Shown piece by piece: positions 20,251 to 28,238 of a stretch of 64,000 nucleotides of DNA. The notes beneath the pieces were generated by a model. That model made no database searches and was not told the origin of the DNA. It saw nothing but the letters and a program-made list of their open reading frames with translations. A program made the position numbers and the translations under genes. Numbering within the stretch: the first letter of the stretch is position 1; each line of letters starts with the position of its first letter. The stretch spans positions 9,600 through 73,599 of the forward strand of contig JBCCLH010000030.1 in NCBI GenBank assembly GCA_039026955.1, written 5' to 3'. This stretch comes from Kordia sp039026955. GTDB taxonomy: Bacteria; Bacteroidota; Bacteroidia; Flavobacteriales; Flavobacteriaceae.

Positions 20251-20353
20251 TTTACACATAGATATTAATTACTTGTTATTTAACATCTTATGTTGTGTTG
20301 AAAAAAGTAATCGTAAGCACTATTCTCTTTTTGGAAGAGCTTAAGTTAGGTAA

Positions 20354-21208
20354 TTAGTCTACTAAATCTTCAAAATATGGAAGAACTTGTTTTGAATCCA
20401 GATAATCTTTAATCTTATCGGTCTCATTTAAATGAACATATTCTACAATTTTACTATCATAAATGTGCTTCCAAATAGTATGATTCTTAGAATTAGCTTT
20501 TTTGGGCTCGTCACCAACTAAAAAGTAGTGTCCACTTCCTTTTTCAAAATCAACAGCTTTCGTAAATGATATATATTTAGTTAAATCTCTCTCAAGATCA
20601 ACATATCTTTTAGAAAAATCTATAGTTTGCCCAGAAACTATTTGACCATTTTTTCCAATGAAGTTAACATTAACAGGAGAAATTAATTCTTTAAAATCTG
20701 AGGGGCTTATAGTAGCATCCAAATTTACATTACTCTTTATTCTAGAATAGAGTTTTTTCTTGACTATTTTGATTATATCCTCTTTAGAATCCTTATTGTC
20801 AATTTTCACATCTTTACTAAATACATATTTCTCATATAATTTATCAAAGTTTGATTTATTAAAAGAAATATCCACCTTTTTAGGCTTTGAGAAACTTATG
20901 ATATTGTTTGAATACCTATGCAAATAATTAAGATATTGTTCGTTTACCCAATCTAAAGATATTTTTTTATTGATGCCAAATAATATTTTATCTTCAGGGT
21001 CTTTGTACAGATGATTATTTAAGCTTTTAAAATATGATTTAATAAAGTGATGATTTTGATTAGGAATTAGATTTTTAATAACACCTAGTTTTGTGTCCGA
21101 AAATTTAAATTTAACATCTTCATTATTAAACATGAAAATCCCTATGCTAATCTTCTCATCAAGACTAGCATTTAAGGTTAAGTACATTATGCTAAAAAAT
21201 GTTTTCAT
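20354..21208 (-). CDS. DUF3037-like protein paired with HipA-like kinase, 284 aa
   Basis: The N-terminus (IMYLTLNASLDEKISIGIFMFN) resembles DUF3037 proteins, which open with a beta strand and a statement of being 'new and valid' for modified nucleoside or peptide substrates of unknown type. The rest is Lys-rich and AT-rich. Its start overlaps the stop of the HipA-like gene by one base (TAATG), indicating translational coupling. DUF3037 genes are commonly found directly beside HipA_2-type kinase genes, which supports the assignment. The molecular function is not established. Codon usage is strongly A/T-biased compared with the neighbouring housekeeping genes, which suggests acquisition. Confidence 0.6.
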   Translation of the reverse strand: MKTFFSIMYLTLNASLDEKISIGIFMFNNEDVKFKFSDTKLGVIKNLIPNQNHHFIKSYFKSLNNHLYKDPEDKILFGINKKISLDWVNEQYLNYLHRYSNNIISFSKPKKVDISFNKSNFDKLYEKYVFSKDVKIDNKDSKEDIIKIVKKKLYSRIKSNVNLDATISPSDFKELISPVNVNFIGKNGQIVSGQTIDFSKRYVDLERDLTKYISFTKAVDFEKGSGHYFLVGDEPKKANSKNHTIWKHIYDSKIVEYVHLNETDKIKDYLDSKQVLPYFEDLVD

Positions 21209-22014
21209 TATTTTATGTGTTTTTGAATCATGGCTCTGAAGTTATTTTCACAATCTTCAAGCCATTTTTGAGTAAACAAATTATTTCTTAGTTGCTTTTC
21301 TAATGTATCGATATTAATTCCCCACTCTTGTGGTATCGAAAACAAAATATTTTGTATACTGTTTTCGCATGTACTTGTACAAAAGTAGAACTTTTCAACC
21401 AAGTTATCAACAACCTTAATAAGATTTGACCCTTTTTTAAATAAAATGTTTGCCAAATTAGTATTAATTAATGATTCAAAATCATTAATCTGAAAAAGAC
21501 CGTGATTTAAAGAATTTGAATTAAATATTGAGTCATGATCAAACACTGTAAAGTAATATTTTTCTGAGTCTGTAAGATCAATTAGTAGATTACTATTATT
21601 ATGATTTCTATCTTCATTTGATAACCAAATATCAAATAGTGATATCATTAGTAAATCATTTTTGTTAATTATTTTTCTCCTAAAACTTCCTTCTTCAAAA
21701 AGGTGTAATATACTGTCATTTAATTCTATACTTGTTTGGATGTATTTAGAACCAAAACATGGTTTTTCAAAATTTGAATTACTAAACCCTTGTGGAATAT
21801 GATTTTCATTAACGTGAATGAAACTTATATCTGGAGTTCTGAGTCCCCATAAATTAGCAAAACAAGAACCAATTAATTCGTTTGTTAATATAGATGTATG
21901 TGCGCTATGTTTACATACCCAACTTTGTAAGTCATCACAAGTAACTAGTAATGGAGTCTTTCCTGTCGGGAAAATTTTATCAGGGGTATGAATTGTATTT
22001 AAAGTCTGAATCAT
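21208..22014 (-). CDS. HipA-like (HipA_2) kinase, 268 aa
   Basis: Kinase-like features are visible: a Lys in SWVCKH (K35), a catalytic-loop-like NEDRNHNNSNLLI (D135, N140) and a metal-binding-like FDHD (residues 158-161). This fits the short HipA-like kinase family found with DUF3037, rather than full-length HipA toxins (about 440 aa). No HipB-type antitoxin is adjacent. Its neighbour is the coupled DUF3037-like gene. The targets of this family are not known to me. It is AT-rich and lies between two tRNA-like fragments, suggesting an acquired two-gene cassette. Confidence 0.72.
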   Translation of the reverse strand: MIQTLNTIHTPDKIFPTGKTPLLVTCDDLQSWVCKHSAHTSILTNELIGSCFANLWGLRTPDISFIHVNENHIPQGFSNSNFEKPCFGSKYIQTSIELNDSILHLFEEGSFRRKIINKNDLLMISLFDIWLSNEDRNHNNSNLLIDLTDSEKYYFTVFDHDSIFNSNSLNHGLFQINDFESLINTNLANILFKKGSNLIKVVDNLVEKFYFCTSTCENSIQNILFSIPQEWGINIDTLEKQLRNNLFTQKWLEDCENNFRAMIQKHIK

Positions 22015-22202
22015 TTATTTATTCTACATGGATAATAATTGTTTTATGTAAAAATAAGATAAAGATTACAAGATCCCAATTATGGGTGAAATTTGAAAAT
22101 AATTAGCATTCCTTTTGATATTAGATCTTGATAATAGATTAAGAGCTTTTTTGTTTTACAGCACTGATGAAAAGGAAAGTAAATAGCTGTTATATATTTC
22201 TG

Positions 22203-22224
22203 TCGTAAACAATTCGTAAATATT
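22203..22224 (+). promoter_or_regulatory. Tandem CGTAAA site, first of two
   Basis: TCGTAAAC-AATT-CGTAAA forms an 11-bp-period direct repeat about 190 bp upstream of the HipA-like start. A near-identical pair occurs at 22391-22412 (TCGTAAAC-TTTT-CGTAAAC). Paired helical-phase repeats usually mark a protein-binding site, either an operator for the cassette or recombinase arm-type sites. The role is inferred. Confidence 0.4.
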
Positions 22225-22390
22225 ATTAGAAGTTTTCTAGCTGATTAAAATTAAATTTCAAATCAGATATTTAATAGATTTTTTTGCGATTCAAAATTAT
22301 CACTTGTTTAATTTTCAAGAGACATTTTAATCACTTATACTTTTAAAATACTGACAAATAATATATTTTGAATCGTTTGATTTACTTTTA

Positions 22391-22412
22391 TCGTAAACTT
22401 TTCGTAAACATT
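22391..22412 (+). promoter_or_regulatory. Tandem CGTAAA site, second of two
   Basis: TCGTAAAC-TTTT-CGTAAAC repeats the arrangement at 22203-22224, 188 bp further right, in the same orientation. It is between the HipA-like gene and the tRNA-like fragment B. Confidence 0.4.
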
Positions 22413-22515
22413 TTGCTAAAAATAGTTCAAAAAAAGGGTGAAGATGTTTTTGAAATAGGAAAAGTAAAAAGATTTAAAATAACAAAACCCCAATACTGGC
22501 GGGCTTTTAAGTCCA

Positions 22516-22585
22516 TTTTTAGTGACCTCAATAAAATTCAAACCTGCAACCTCATAAGCCGTAATCAACTGCACTATGTAAGATA
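22516..22585 (-). other. Degenerate tRNA-like 3' fragment, copy B
   Basis: On the minus strand the segment reads GTTGATTACGGCT, then GAGGTTGCAGGTTTGAAT and a GAGGTCAC end. It contains what looks like an ACG anticodon loop (TTACGGC), a T-arm and an acceptor 3' strand of an Arg tRNA. Base pairing is lost in both stems and the 5' half is absent, so it is a relic. It matches copy A (20201-20250) over roughly 40 bases with about three-quarters identity. Confidence 0.45.
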
Positions 22586-22602
22586 CTCACTTTCACTAAA
22601 AA

Positions 22603-24282
22603 CTACGCCTCTCTCCCTACAATCTGCTGCAACTTATTCATCTTTTCTATCAAATCGCCAGAAATAGCAACGACACTCGATTTTGGAATGTTATCGCTGT
22701 CAAATGGCCAAGTACTGGTTGGATTTTGAATGTCTTTAGTTTGTTCGCCAGGATGTTGTACGCTTAAGAACAGCGTTTTTCCATCTGGAGAAAACCAAGG
22801 TCCTGTCAATTCTGCATCTTTGGGTGCTGAGACGACACGAATGACTTTCCCCGCGTCTTTTCCATAACGAGGAATAACAAACAGACTGTTGTTTTTAAAC
22901 GCCATATACGGTTTGTCGGCTCGGTTCATGGAACTTCCAGACATATCCGTAGTAATCCATAAATTTCCAGACATGTCAAAGGCTAAGTTATCCGGACAGG
23001 AAAATCCGTTTTCTTCTCCTCCTGCGATGTAGGTAGACGCTTTAAACGTTAACGCATCATACTTTCCATCAGTTTCTTCAATTTTAAGAATAGAACCGTG
23101 AAAATCGCCTTTAGGTTTGTTATTGGTAAGTGAGATGAATATATTTCCGGTAACGGGATCAATCTCAATATCTTCTGGGCGATTCAATTCGGTAGCTCCT
23201 AAAATTTTAGAAGCTTCTCTAGCTCTGACCAATACTTCGGTTTGATCTTTAAACTTCGCTTTGAGCAACGGTTGATTCTCCCAATCTAATGCTAACCATT
23301 TTCCGCTGACAGTATCTGCCACATACAAGGTTCCTTCTTTCAGTGAACCTGGTTTCGAAGAAATAAATTTATACAAGTGCTCGCTGTTGTGATCGTCTCC
23401 TGTGTAGGCAACAACACGTTTATCTTCCAATTCGTACAACGTGCAACATTCATGCGCAAAGCGTCCCAAAGCGATGTGTTTTTGTGCCGAACCATCTTTC
23501 GGATCAATCTCAACGACCCAACCGTAATGTTCCGGTGAATGATCGTAGAATTTTTCCCAGCCATACCAGCTTTTTTCTCTGGAAGGTTGATTATTTTCAT
23601 TATATATAATCTCCCCAAAACAACTGTCATAATTCTCTTCACAAGTCAAAAAAGTATTCCAAGGCGTGATGCCTCCTGAGCAATTACTCAAGGTTCCAAT
23701 AGCTTCTGTTTTTCCTGCAATTGGCGCGTCCCAATTCAATTTAATTGGTGTAAATGCTGTAATACGTCGGTTGTACGGATCATTTTCCACTACTTTCCAT
23801 TGTCCGTTTTCTTCTTTAATTCTAACAATGCTTCCGCCAACGCTGTACATTTCTTTATCTACTTGTGTTTTGGTTTTAGGAGCTTCGGGATTTCGATAAT
23901 TATACCCCGAAACAAACAGCGAATTCATATATTCATGATTCACCCAAAGCAATCCATCTTTCGGATTCTTCTCATCCAAAGGAATAAAACAAGTAAAATC
24001 ATTATTATCACCAAAAGTGTCTTCCAGATTAATTTTATCGCCGTGCTTTACAATAATATCGTACTTCAAACCATTTGCCAATAACAAATCGTCTGTATCG
24101 GAAGGCTGAATGGCTTGTACACTAAAATCTTTTAGCCTTTTTAAGACCGCTTCAGGTGTATTAGTAAGCTCAGGAGCAGGAGTCGTTGTGTTTCCACAAC
24201 TCACTAAAAACTGAGGCGTTACGAGTACTCCGACGCTCGCCTTCCCTAAAAAGGAAATAAATTTTCTACGACTATATTCCAT
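22603..24282 (-). CDS. PhoX-type (DUF839) exported protein, 559 aa
   Basis: The start carries a twin-arginine signal (SRRKFISFLG) overlapping a lipobox-like LVSCG at residues 27-30, so it is probably Tat-exported and possibly lipid-anchored. The mature part matches PhoX/DUF839 beta-propellers: GGITPWNTFLTCEENYDSCF, HYGWVVEIDP, GRFAHECCTLYE, VVAYTGDDHNSEHLYKF, RPEDIEIDP and NGFSCPDNLAFD. Family members are calcium-dependent alkaline phosphatases or relatives, so periplasmic phosphate-ester hydrolysis is likely. Residues typical of the metal site (Glu-Glu after the Cys, Glu in RPEDIE) are present. It is divergent from folE. Confidence 0.9.
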   Translation of the reverse strand: MEYSRRKFISFLGKASVGVLVTPQFLVSCGNTTTPAPELTNTPEAVLKRLKDFSVQAIQPSDTDDLLLANGLKYDIIVKHGDKINLEDTFGDNNDFTCFIPLDEKNPKDGLLWVNHEYMNSLFVSGYNYRNPEAPKTKTQVDKEMYSVGGSIVRIKEENGQWKVVENDPYNRRITAFTPIKLNWDAPIAGKTEAIGTLSNCSGGITPWNTFLTCEENYDSCFGEIIYNENNQPSREKSWYGWEKFYDHSPEHYGWVVEIDPKDGSAQKHIALGRFAHECCTLYELEDKRVVAYTGDDHNSEHLYKFISSKPGSLKEGTLYVADTVSGKWLALDWENQPLLKAKFKDQTEVLVRAREASKILGATELNRPEDIEIDPVTGNIFISLTNNKPKGDFHGSILKIEETDGKYDALTFKASTYIAGGEENGFSCPDNLAFDMSGNLWITTDMSGSSMNRADKPYMAFKNNSLFVIPRYGKDAGKVIRVVSAPKDAELTGPWFSPDGKTLFLSVQHPGEQTKDIQNPTSTWPFDSDNIPKSSVVAISGDLIEKMNKLQQIVGREA

Positions 24283-24396
24283 GGTAATTTTTTTGATGGT
24301 GGATCAAAACTAGCTTTTCTACTGCAAGAATTCACTCAAAGTAGTTTATGCTTTCTTTAATTTTTTGACTTTCCAAGTAAATTTAATGCGACTTAG

Positions 24397-24424
24397 TTGC
24401 AAAAGCAAAATATTCGTAATTTTG
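24397..24424 (+). promoter_or_regulatory. Promoter for folE (TTG-N17-TAATTTTG)
   Basis: TTG at 24397-24399 and TAATTTTG at 24417-24424 are separated by 17 bp. This matches the Bacteroidota vegetative promoter pattern (TTG ... TAnnTTTG). The predicted transcript start is near 24431, about 108 bp before the folE ATG. Confidence 0.6.
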
Positions 24425-24538
24425 CAAAACATTTATTTTGATTCAAAATTGTGGCATCATATCTGATAATACGATTCGTATACAGCAGTTTACAATGCTA
24501 CATACTGAACATTTTTATACACAATAAAAAAAATTTGA

Positions 24539-25201
24539 ATGAACAAAGAACACATAGAATTAGTAGGTGACAATCATATCGCTTCTAGCGTAGAAACTCC
24601 TTTGCGTCCAGATGCTTTTGACAAATCTGATGCTGAGAAGATTAAAAACATTCAGGAGTATTTCGGATTGATCATGCATGAATTAGGACTCGATCTTACA
24701 GACGATAGCTTATCAGGCACGCCATATCGCTTTGCGAAAATGTATGTAAAGGAACTCTTCTACGGATTGAATCCTGCCAATAAACCCAAGCTTTCCACTT
24801 TTGAAAATAAGTACGAATATGGTAAAATGTTAGTAGAGCAAAATATCACGATTGATTCTGCCTGCGAGCATCACTTTTTGCCAATTGTGGGACATGCGCA
24901 TGTAGCGTATATTCCGAAAGATAGAGTCATCGGACTTTCCAAAATCAATCGTTTGGTAGATTATTACGCGCACAGACCGCAAGTGCAAGAACGTTTATCG
25001 CTGCAAATTTTAAAAGATTTACAAAATGTTTTAAGAACCGATGATGTGATTGTGATGGTTGTGGCGAAGCATTTGTGCGTTTCATCAAGAGGAATTAAAG
25101 ATAAAAATAGTTTTACCACTACGGTAGAATATAGTGGCGCTTTTAGAGATGATAAAAAGCGACAAGAGTTTTTAGACATCGTGACGAAAACGTCGCTGTA
25201 G
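24539..25201 (+). CDS. folE: GTP cyclohydrolase I
   Basis: This enzyme converts GTP to 7,8-dihydroneopterin triphosphate, the first step of folate/pterin synthesis, in the cytoplasm. The 220-aa length is normal for the type I enzyme. Signatures are SACEHHFLPIVGHAHVAYIP and KHLCVSSRGIKD. Zinc ligands map to C109, H112 and C180, and GLSKINRLVDYYAHRPQVQE is the family block. It is a single gene with its own promoter at 24397-24424, divergent from the PhoX-type gene. No other folate genes are nearby. Confidence 0.98.
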   Translation: MNKEHIELVGDNHIASSVETPLRPDAFDKSDAEKIKNIQEYFGLIMHELGLDLTDDSLSGTPYRFAKMYVKELFYGLNPANKPKLSTFENKYEYGKMLVEQNITIDSACEHHFLPIVGHAHVAYIPKDRVIGLSKINRLVDYYAHRPQVQERLSLQILKDLQNVLRTDDVIVMVVAKHLCVSSRGIKDKNSFTTTVEYSGAFRDDKKRQEFLDIVTKTSL

Positions 25202-25407
25202 CTGTTTTTATAGCTTTTATTTCACATACTTACTCATCGTTCTCACAAGTAAATGCGCTTCACAATAAATGTTTTAAAGATATATATTGTTGATGGCAAA
25301 AGGTTTCGTTAACTTTGAAGTGATGGAAAAATTCTGAAGTATATTGAATTTTGACCGTCATTAATAAATTGTCTAGTTAAACTAATAATCATAAAAAACC
25401 ATCAAAA

Positions 25408-26223
25408 ATGAAAATAGTACGTGTGCTTTCCATCATGCTTTTGCTAGCTGTAACCGTAGTTTCTTGTAAAGAAGAAAAAAAGGAACCGAAAACTACAGAT
25501 GATGCGGCAACTAAGAAAACAGAAGAAGTTAAAAAAGTAAAAATTACACTTGAAAAATTAGAAGGATCGCCTGCCTATGCAGATGCTGTATTGGCAATGG
25601 ACGCGCCTGCTGATACTAAAATCCCTACAGTTGGTGAAGTAGATTTTAATTTTACTATGGAGAACTATGAGCTTGGACAGCAAACAGCTGGACCAAATGC
25701 TGAAAAATTAGCCAACTCTGGAAAAGGACAGCATATTCATTTCATTTTAAACAATCAGCCGTATTCTGCGCATTATACGCCAACTTTCAAGAAAGAAATT
25801 CCTGCGGGCGTACACCATTTGGTAGCATTCTTAAGTCGTTCGTATCATGAATCTGTAAAGAATGCAAACTCTGTAGTTGTAAAGAAATTAGAAGTTGGAG
25901 AAAATGCACAAGATACACAAGGATTAGATATGGAAGCGCCAACATTAATTTACAGTCGTCCAAAAGGAACTTATAAAGGAAAAGATACTGATAATTTATT
26001 ATTAGATTTCTTCGTGTTGAATACCACACTTTCTGAAACAGGTCACAAAGTAAAGGCAACCATCAATGGAGAAGCATTCACCATTACAGAATGGGCGCCA
26101 CATATCATCAAAGGATTGCCAAAAGGAGAAGTAACCATTCAATTAGAATTGATTGACGAAAACGGAAAACTACTTCCTGGACCTTTCAACAACGTAACCA
26201 GAAAAGTGACATTGACAGAATAA
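25408..26223 (+). CDS. Putative lipoprotein, 271 aa
   Basis: The lipoprotein signal ends in VVSC (Cys20), followed by a Lys/Glu/Thr-rich linker. Two similar beta-rich domains seem to follow. The first contains GQHIHFILNNQPY and GVHHLVAFLSRSYHESVKN, and the second contains GHKVKATINGEAF and IKGLPKGEVTIQLELIDENG. The paired His motifs in the first could bind a metal, but I cannot confirm that. I know this as a recurring flavobacterial envelope lipoprotein of unknown function. It is monocistronic and converges on the DUF3127 gene across a palindromic repeat. Confidence 0.8.
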   Translation: MKIVRVLSIMLLLAVTVVSCKEEKKEPKTTDDAATKKTEEVKKVKITLEKLEGSPAYADAVLAMDAPADTKIPTVGEVDFNFTMENYELGQQTAGPNAEKLANSGKGQHIHFILNNQPYSAHYTPTFKKEIPAGVHHLVAFLSRSYHESVKNANSVVVKKLEVGENAQDTQGLDMEAPTLIYSRPKGTYKGKDTDNLLLDFFVLNTTLSETGHKVKATINGEAFTITEWAPHIIKGLPKGEVTIQLELIDENGKLLPGPFNNVTRKVTLTE

Positions 26224-26244
26224 ATTTCACAAAATAATTCATAA

Positions 26245-26406
26245 AAAAAGACTGTTTTAAAAGTTACTTACAAACGTCATTCTGAGCTTGATACTGAAAT
26301 AAATTCAGCACAGGCTTCAGAATCTTATTACAGAAATCTCTCACTGTTATAGGAAACCGAATCAAGTTCGGTTTGATGAAAGTTTGACTTTTAAAACAGT
26401 CTTTTT
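26245..26406. repeat. Palindromic intergenic repeat family 1, copy 2
   Basis: This 162-bp element has a perfect 20-bp terminal inverted repeat (AAAAAGACTGTTTTAAAAGT) and oligo-T on both outer edges. The interior matches the copies at 9717 and 35581. It lies between convergent genes (25408-26223 and 26423-26797), consistent with a bidirectional terminator. Confidence 0.85.
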
Positions 26407-26422
26407 CAGTATAATTTTACTA

Positions 26423-26797
26423 CTAGAAAGGCAAATCATCATGATCTTCTTCCTTAAAATTGTTTACCGGCTCAAAAGCATCTGCTGGTGGCACTGGCGG
26501 CATTCCCGCTGGCGGTTGTTGCTGTAAACTTTCAATTCTCCATCCTTGAATAGAGTTGAAATATTTGGTTTCTCCCTGCGGATTTACCCATTCGCGACCG
26601 CGTAAGTTGATACTAATTTTTACAGGTTGTCCTACTTGGAAATTATTCAATAAGTCCGTTTTATCCTGTACAAATTCCACCATAATATGCTGTGGATATT
26701 GCTCTTCTGTCGTTACAACAATTTCACGCTTTCTAAATCCATTGTTTCCAAACGTCTGCGTTTGCCCGATTAATTTTATTTTTCCCTGTACTTCCAT
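26423..26797 (-). CDS. DUF3127 protein (SSB-like), 124 aa
   Basis: The sequence MEVQGKIKLIGQTQTFGNNG, then KREIVVTTEEQYPQ and INLRGREW, is typical of DUF3127 OB-fold proteins of Bacteroidota. The tail ends in an acidic EEDHDDLPF, as in single-stranded-DNA-binding proteins that recruit partners through an acidic tip. A role in DNA metabolism is inferred. I chose ATG at 26797, 5 bp after the stop of the flavin reductase. A start at 26827 would overlap that gene and add non-conserved residues. It is probably co-transcribed with that gene. Confidence 0.88.
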   Translation of the reverse strand: MEVQGKIKLIGQTQTFGNNGFRKREIVVTTEEQYPQHIMVEFVQDKTDLLNNFQVGQPVKISINLRGREWVNPQGETKYFNSIQGWRIESLQQQPPAGMPPVPPADAFEPVNNFKEEDHDDLPF

Positions 26798-26802
26798 GTT
26801 AT

Positions 26803-27669
26803 TTATTTTGCTAATAAGATTTTCCAAGCAGTCATCACATCTCCTTTTGCTAGAAACTCCTGTGCTGCTTTATGATTTATTTCTGGTGTTTCTGAAATCG
26901 TAATTTCAGTTGTTTGTCTAAATTCTTGTAGTTCTGCTGAAGTTGGCAACTTTTCCACATTTCCTAAAATGCCCAAATCATTTCCTGTCAAAATCGTACT
27001 TGTACGAATGTCTGCTGGAATTTGATCTATGCCAATCCCTAATGTTGCAATGGGTTTCGGAATTTCGAAAAAACCTTCACGTGCTCTGCTGTAAAAGCTC
27101 CCGCCGGCTCTGGCGACCAAATCGATTTTGTAATGATCTATTGTGCCGCGATCGTTCAATACCTCATCGTGAATGTGCATCTTTACTACTTCACAAATAA
27201 TTAAATTTCCAGCGCCGCCTTCATCTCCCAAATGAATGACTTCTTTCACTTTACATTCAAATTGTGCAGGAGATTCTGCCACACGAAACGGTTTTACTTT
27301 CTCTGATGGCAACATTGTCAAACCTGCTTTCTCAAACTCATTCACACCTGCGGCATATTCGGTACTACTTAATGACATTTGCTGTACAATCGCGTAATTG
27401 ACTACATTGATCACCACTTCTTTCGTTGCCAATGCATTTTCAAGCGTGTGTTTGATGGTGTTATTACGAACTCTTCGCGCAGGCGAAAAAATCATAATCG
27501 GCGGATTGGAACTAAAAACATTAAAAAAGCTATATGGAGACAAATTCGGATTTCCCTCAGCATCAACCGTACTCGCAAAGGCAATCGGTCTTGGTGCAAC
27601 CGCTCCTAGTAAGTAGCCGTGCAATTTTGCTGTTGGAATTTCTTTTGGATCTATAGATAGCATTTTCAT
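26803..27669 (-). CDS. Flavin reductase family (FMN-binding) protein, 288 aa
   Basis: The N-terminal GYLLGAVAPRPIAFASTVDAEG and LSPYSFFNVFSSNPPIMIFSP are the family hallmark of split-barrel FMN-binding oxidoreductases. These use FMN with NAD(P)H or supply reduced flavin. A family GSFYSRAREGFFEIPKP block follows. It is cytoplasmic with no signal peptide. The length is at the upper end for the family because of a roughly 90-residue C-terminal helical extension. The DUF3127 gene follows 5 bp downstream. The specific substrate is unknown. Confidence 0.9.
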   Translation of the reverse strand: MKMLSIDPKEIPTAKLHGYLLGAVAPRPIAFASTVDAEGNPNLSPYSFFNVFSSNPPIMIFSPARRVRNNTIKHTLENALATKEVVINVVNYAIVQQMSLSSTEYAAGVNEFEKAGLTMLPSEKVKPFRVAESPAQFECKVKEVIHLGDEGGAGNLIICEVVKMHIHDEVLNDRGTIDHYKIDLVARAGGSFYSRAREGFFEIPKPIATLGIGIDQIPADIRTSTILTGNDLGILGNVEKLPTSAELQEFRQTTEITISETPEINHKAAQEFLAKGDVMTAWKILLAK

Positions 27670-27897
27670 AATTTTAAAGACACAAAATTAATGTAAAAAA
27701 GCGGAGCAAACAATAATAGTTATCAACGCAAAAGCGGTGTTTTTAACAACTAATTAGACACAAAGCACGCTTCTCAATTAAAATGACACAAATTTAACAA
27801 AAGTGCGTTATAACCTACTTTTTTTAAAGATTTTTATACTATTTATAAAAACTAATCGTTATTTTTGAAAAACCAATAATTAAAATTTTTAAAGATT

Positions 27898-28110
27898 ATG
27901 ATTAGAGATATTTTAAATGTTGATACAGTGAAAATATTAACTAAGGAAGAGCAATGTACTATCTTGGGTGGAACTAAATTTATTAATTGTGTTAAGTTTG
28001 TCCATAATTCAAATATCTATGTCGAATGTTACGATACAGAAGAAGAAAGATATGTTATACATAATCTCTTAGGTAAAGAGGTAAAATGTGATGAACTTTT
28101 TGATCATTAA
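27898..28110 (+). CDS. Small GG-leader-type peptide, 70 aa
   Basis: The N-terminus (VKILTKEEQCTILGG) resembles bacteriocin-type leaders that end in a double Gly. The predicted core of about 45 residues has three Cys and many acidic residues. It differs from the Lys-rich 'KSISNL...KGG' leaders elsewhere in this window, and is closer to the interrupted gene at 62099-62311 (ILSKKEQKVINAG). A TATTTTTG box at 27860-27867 may be its -7 promoter element. No processing enzyme is adjacent. Peptide maturation and secretion are inferred. Confidence 0.65.
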   Translation: MIRDILNVDTVKILTKEEQCTILGGTKFINCVKFVHNSNIYVECYDTEEERYVIHNLLGKEVKCDELFDH

Positions 28111-28238
28111 TTACTTAATAGCTTAAATACTACTGGCTACGAGATTCTAAAATTGAATGTAAACTATTCTTCAAAGTTTTCTATTAAGCAATAAAACTCC
28201 TGCTTTTCGTTTATATTAGTACTTTCAAAGTATAATTA

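Larger units (their letters stand above)
22015..22602. other. 588-bp AT-rich intergenic region
   Basis: This is the longest stretch here without a convincing gene. It holds two tandem CGTAAA pairs (22203-22224 and 22391-22412) and the tRNA-like fragment B near its right end. A 99-residue frame beginning at 22368 crosses the tRNA-like fragment and runs into the end of the PhoX-type gene on the other strand, so I do not accept it as a gene. Confidence 0.6.

Noticed and set aside
22368..22667. 99-aa frame in the AT-rich intergenic region
   Set aside because: It crosses the tRNA-like relic and overlaps the conserved end of the PhoX-type gene, with no family match.
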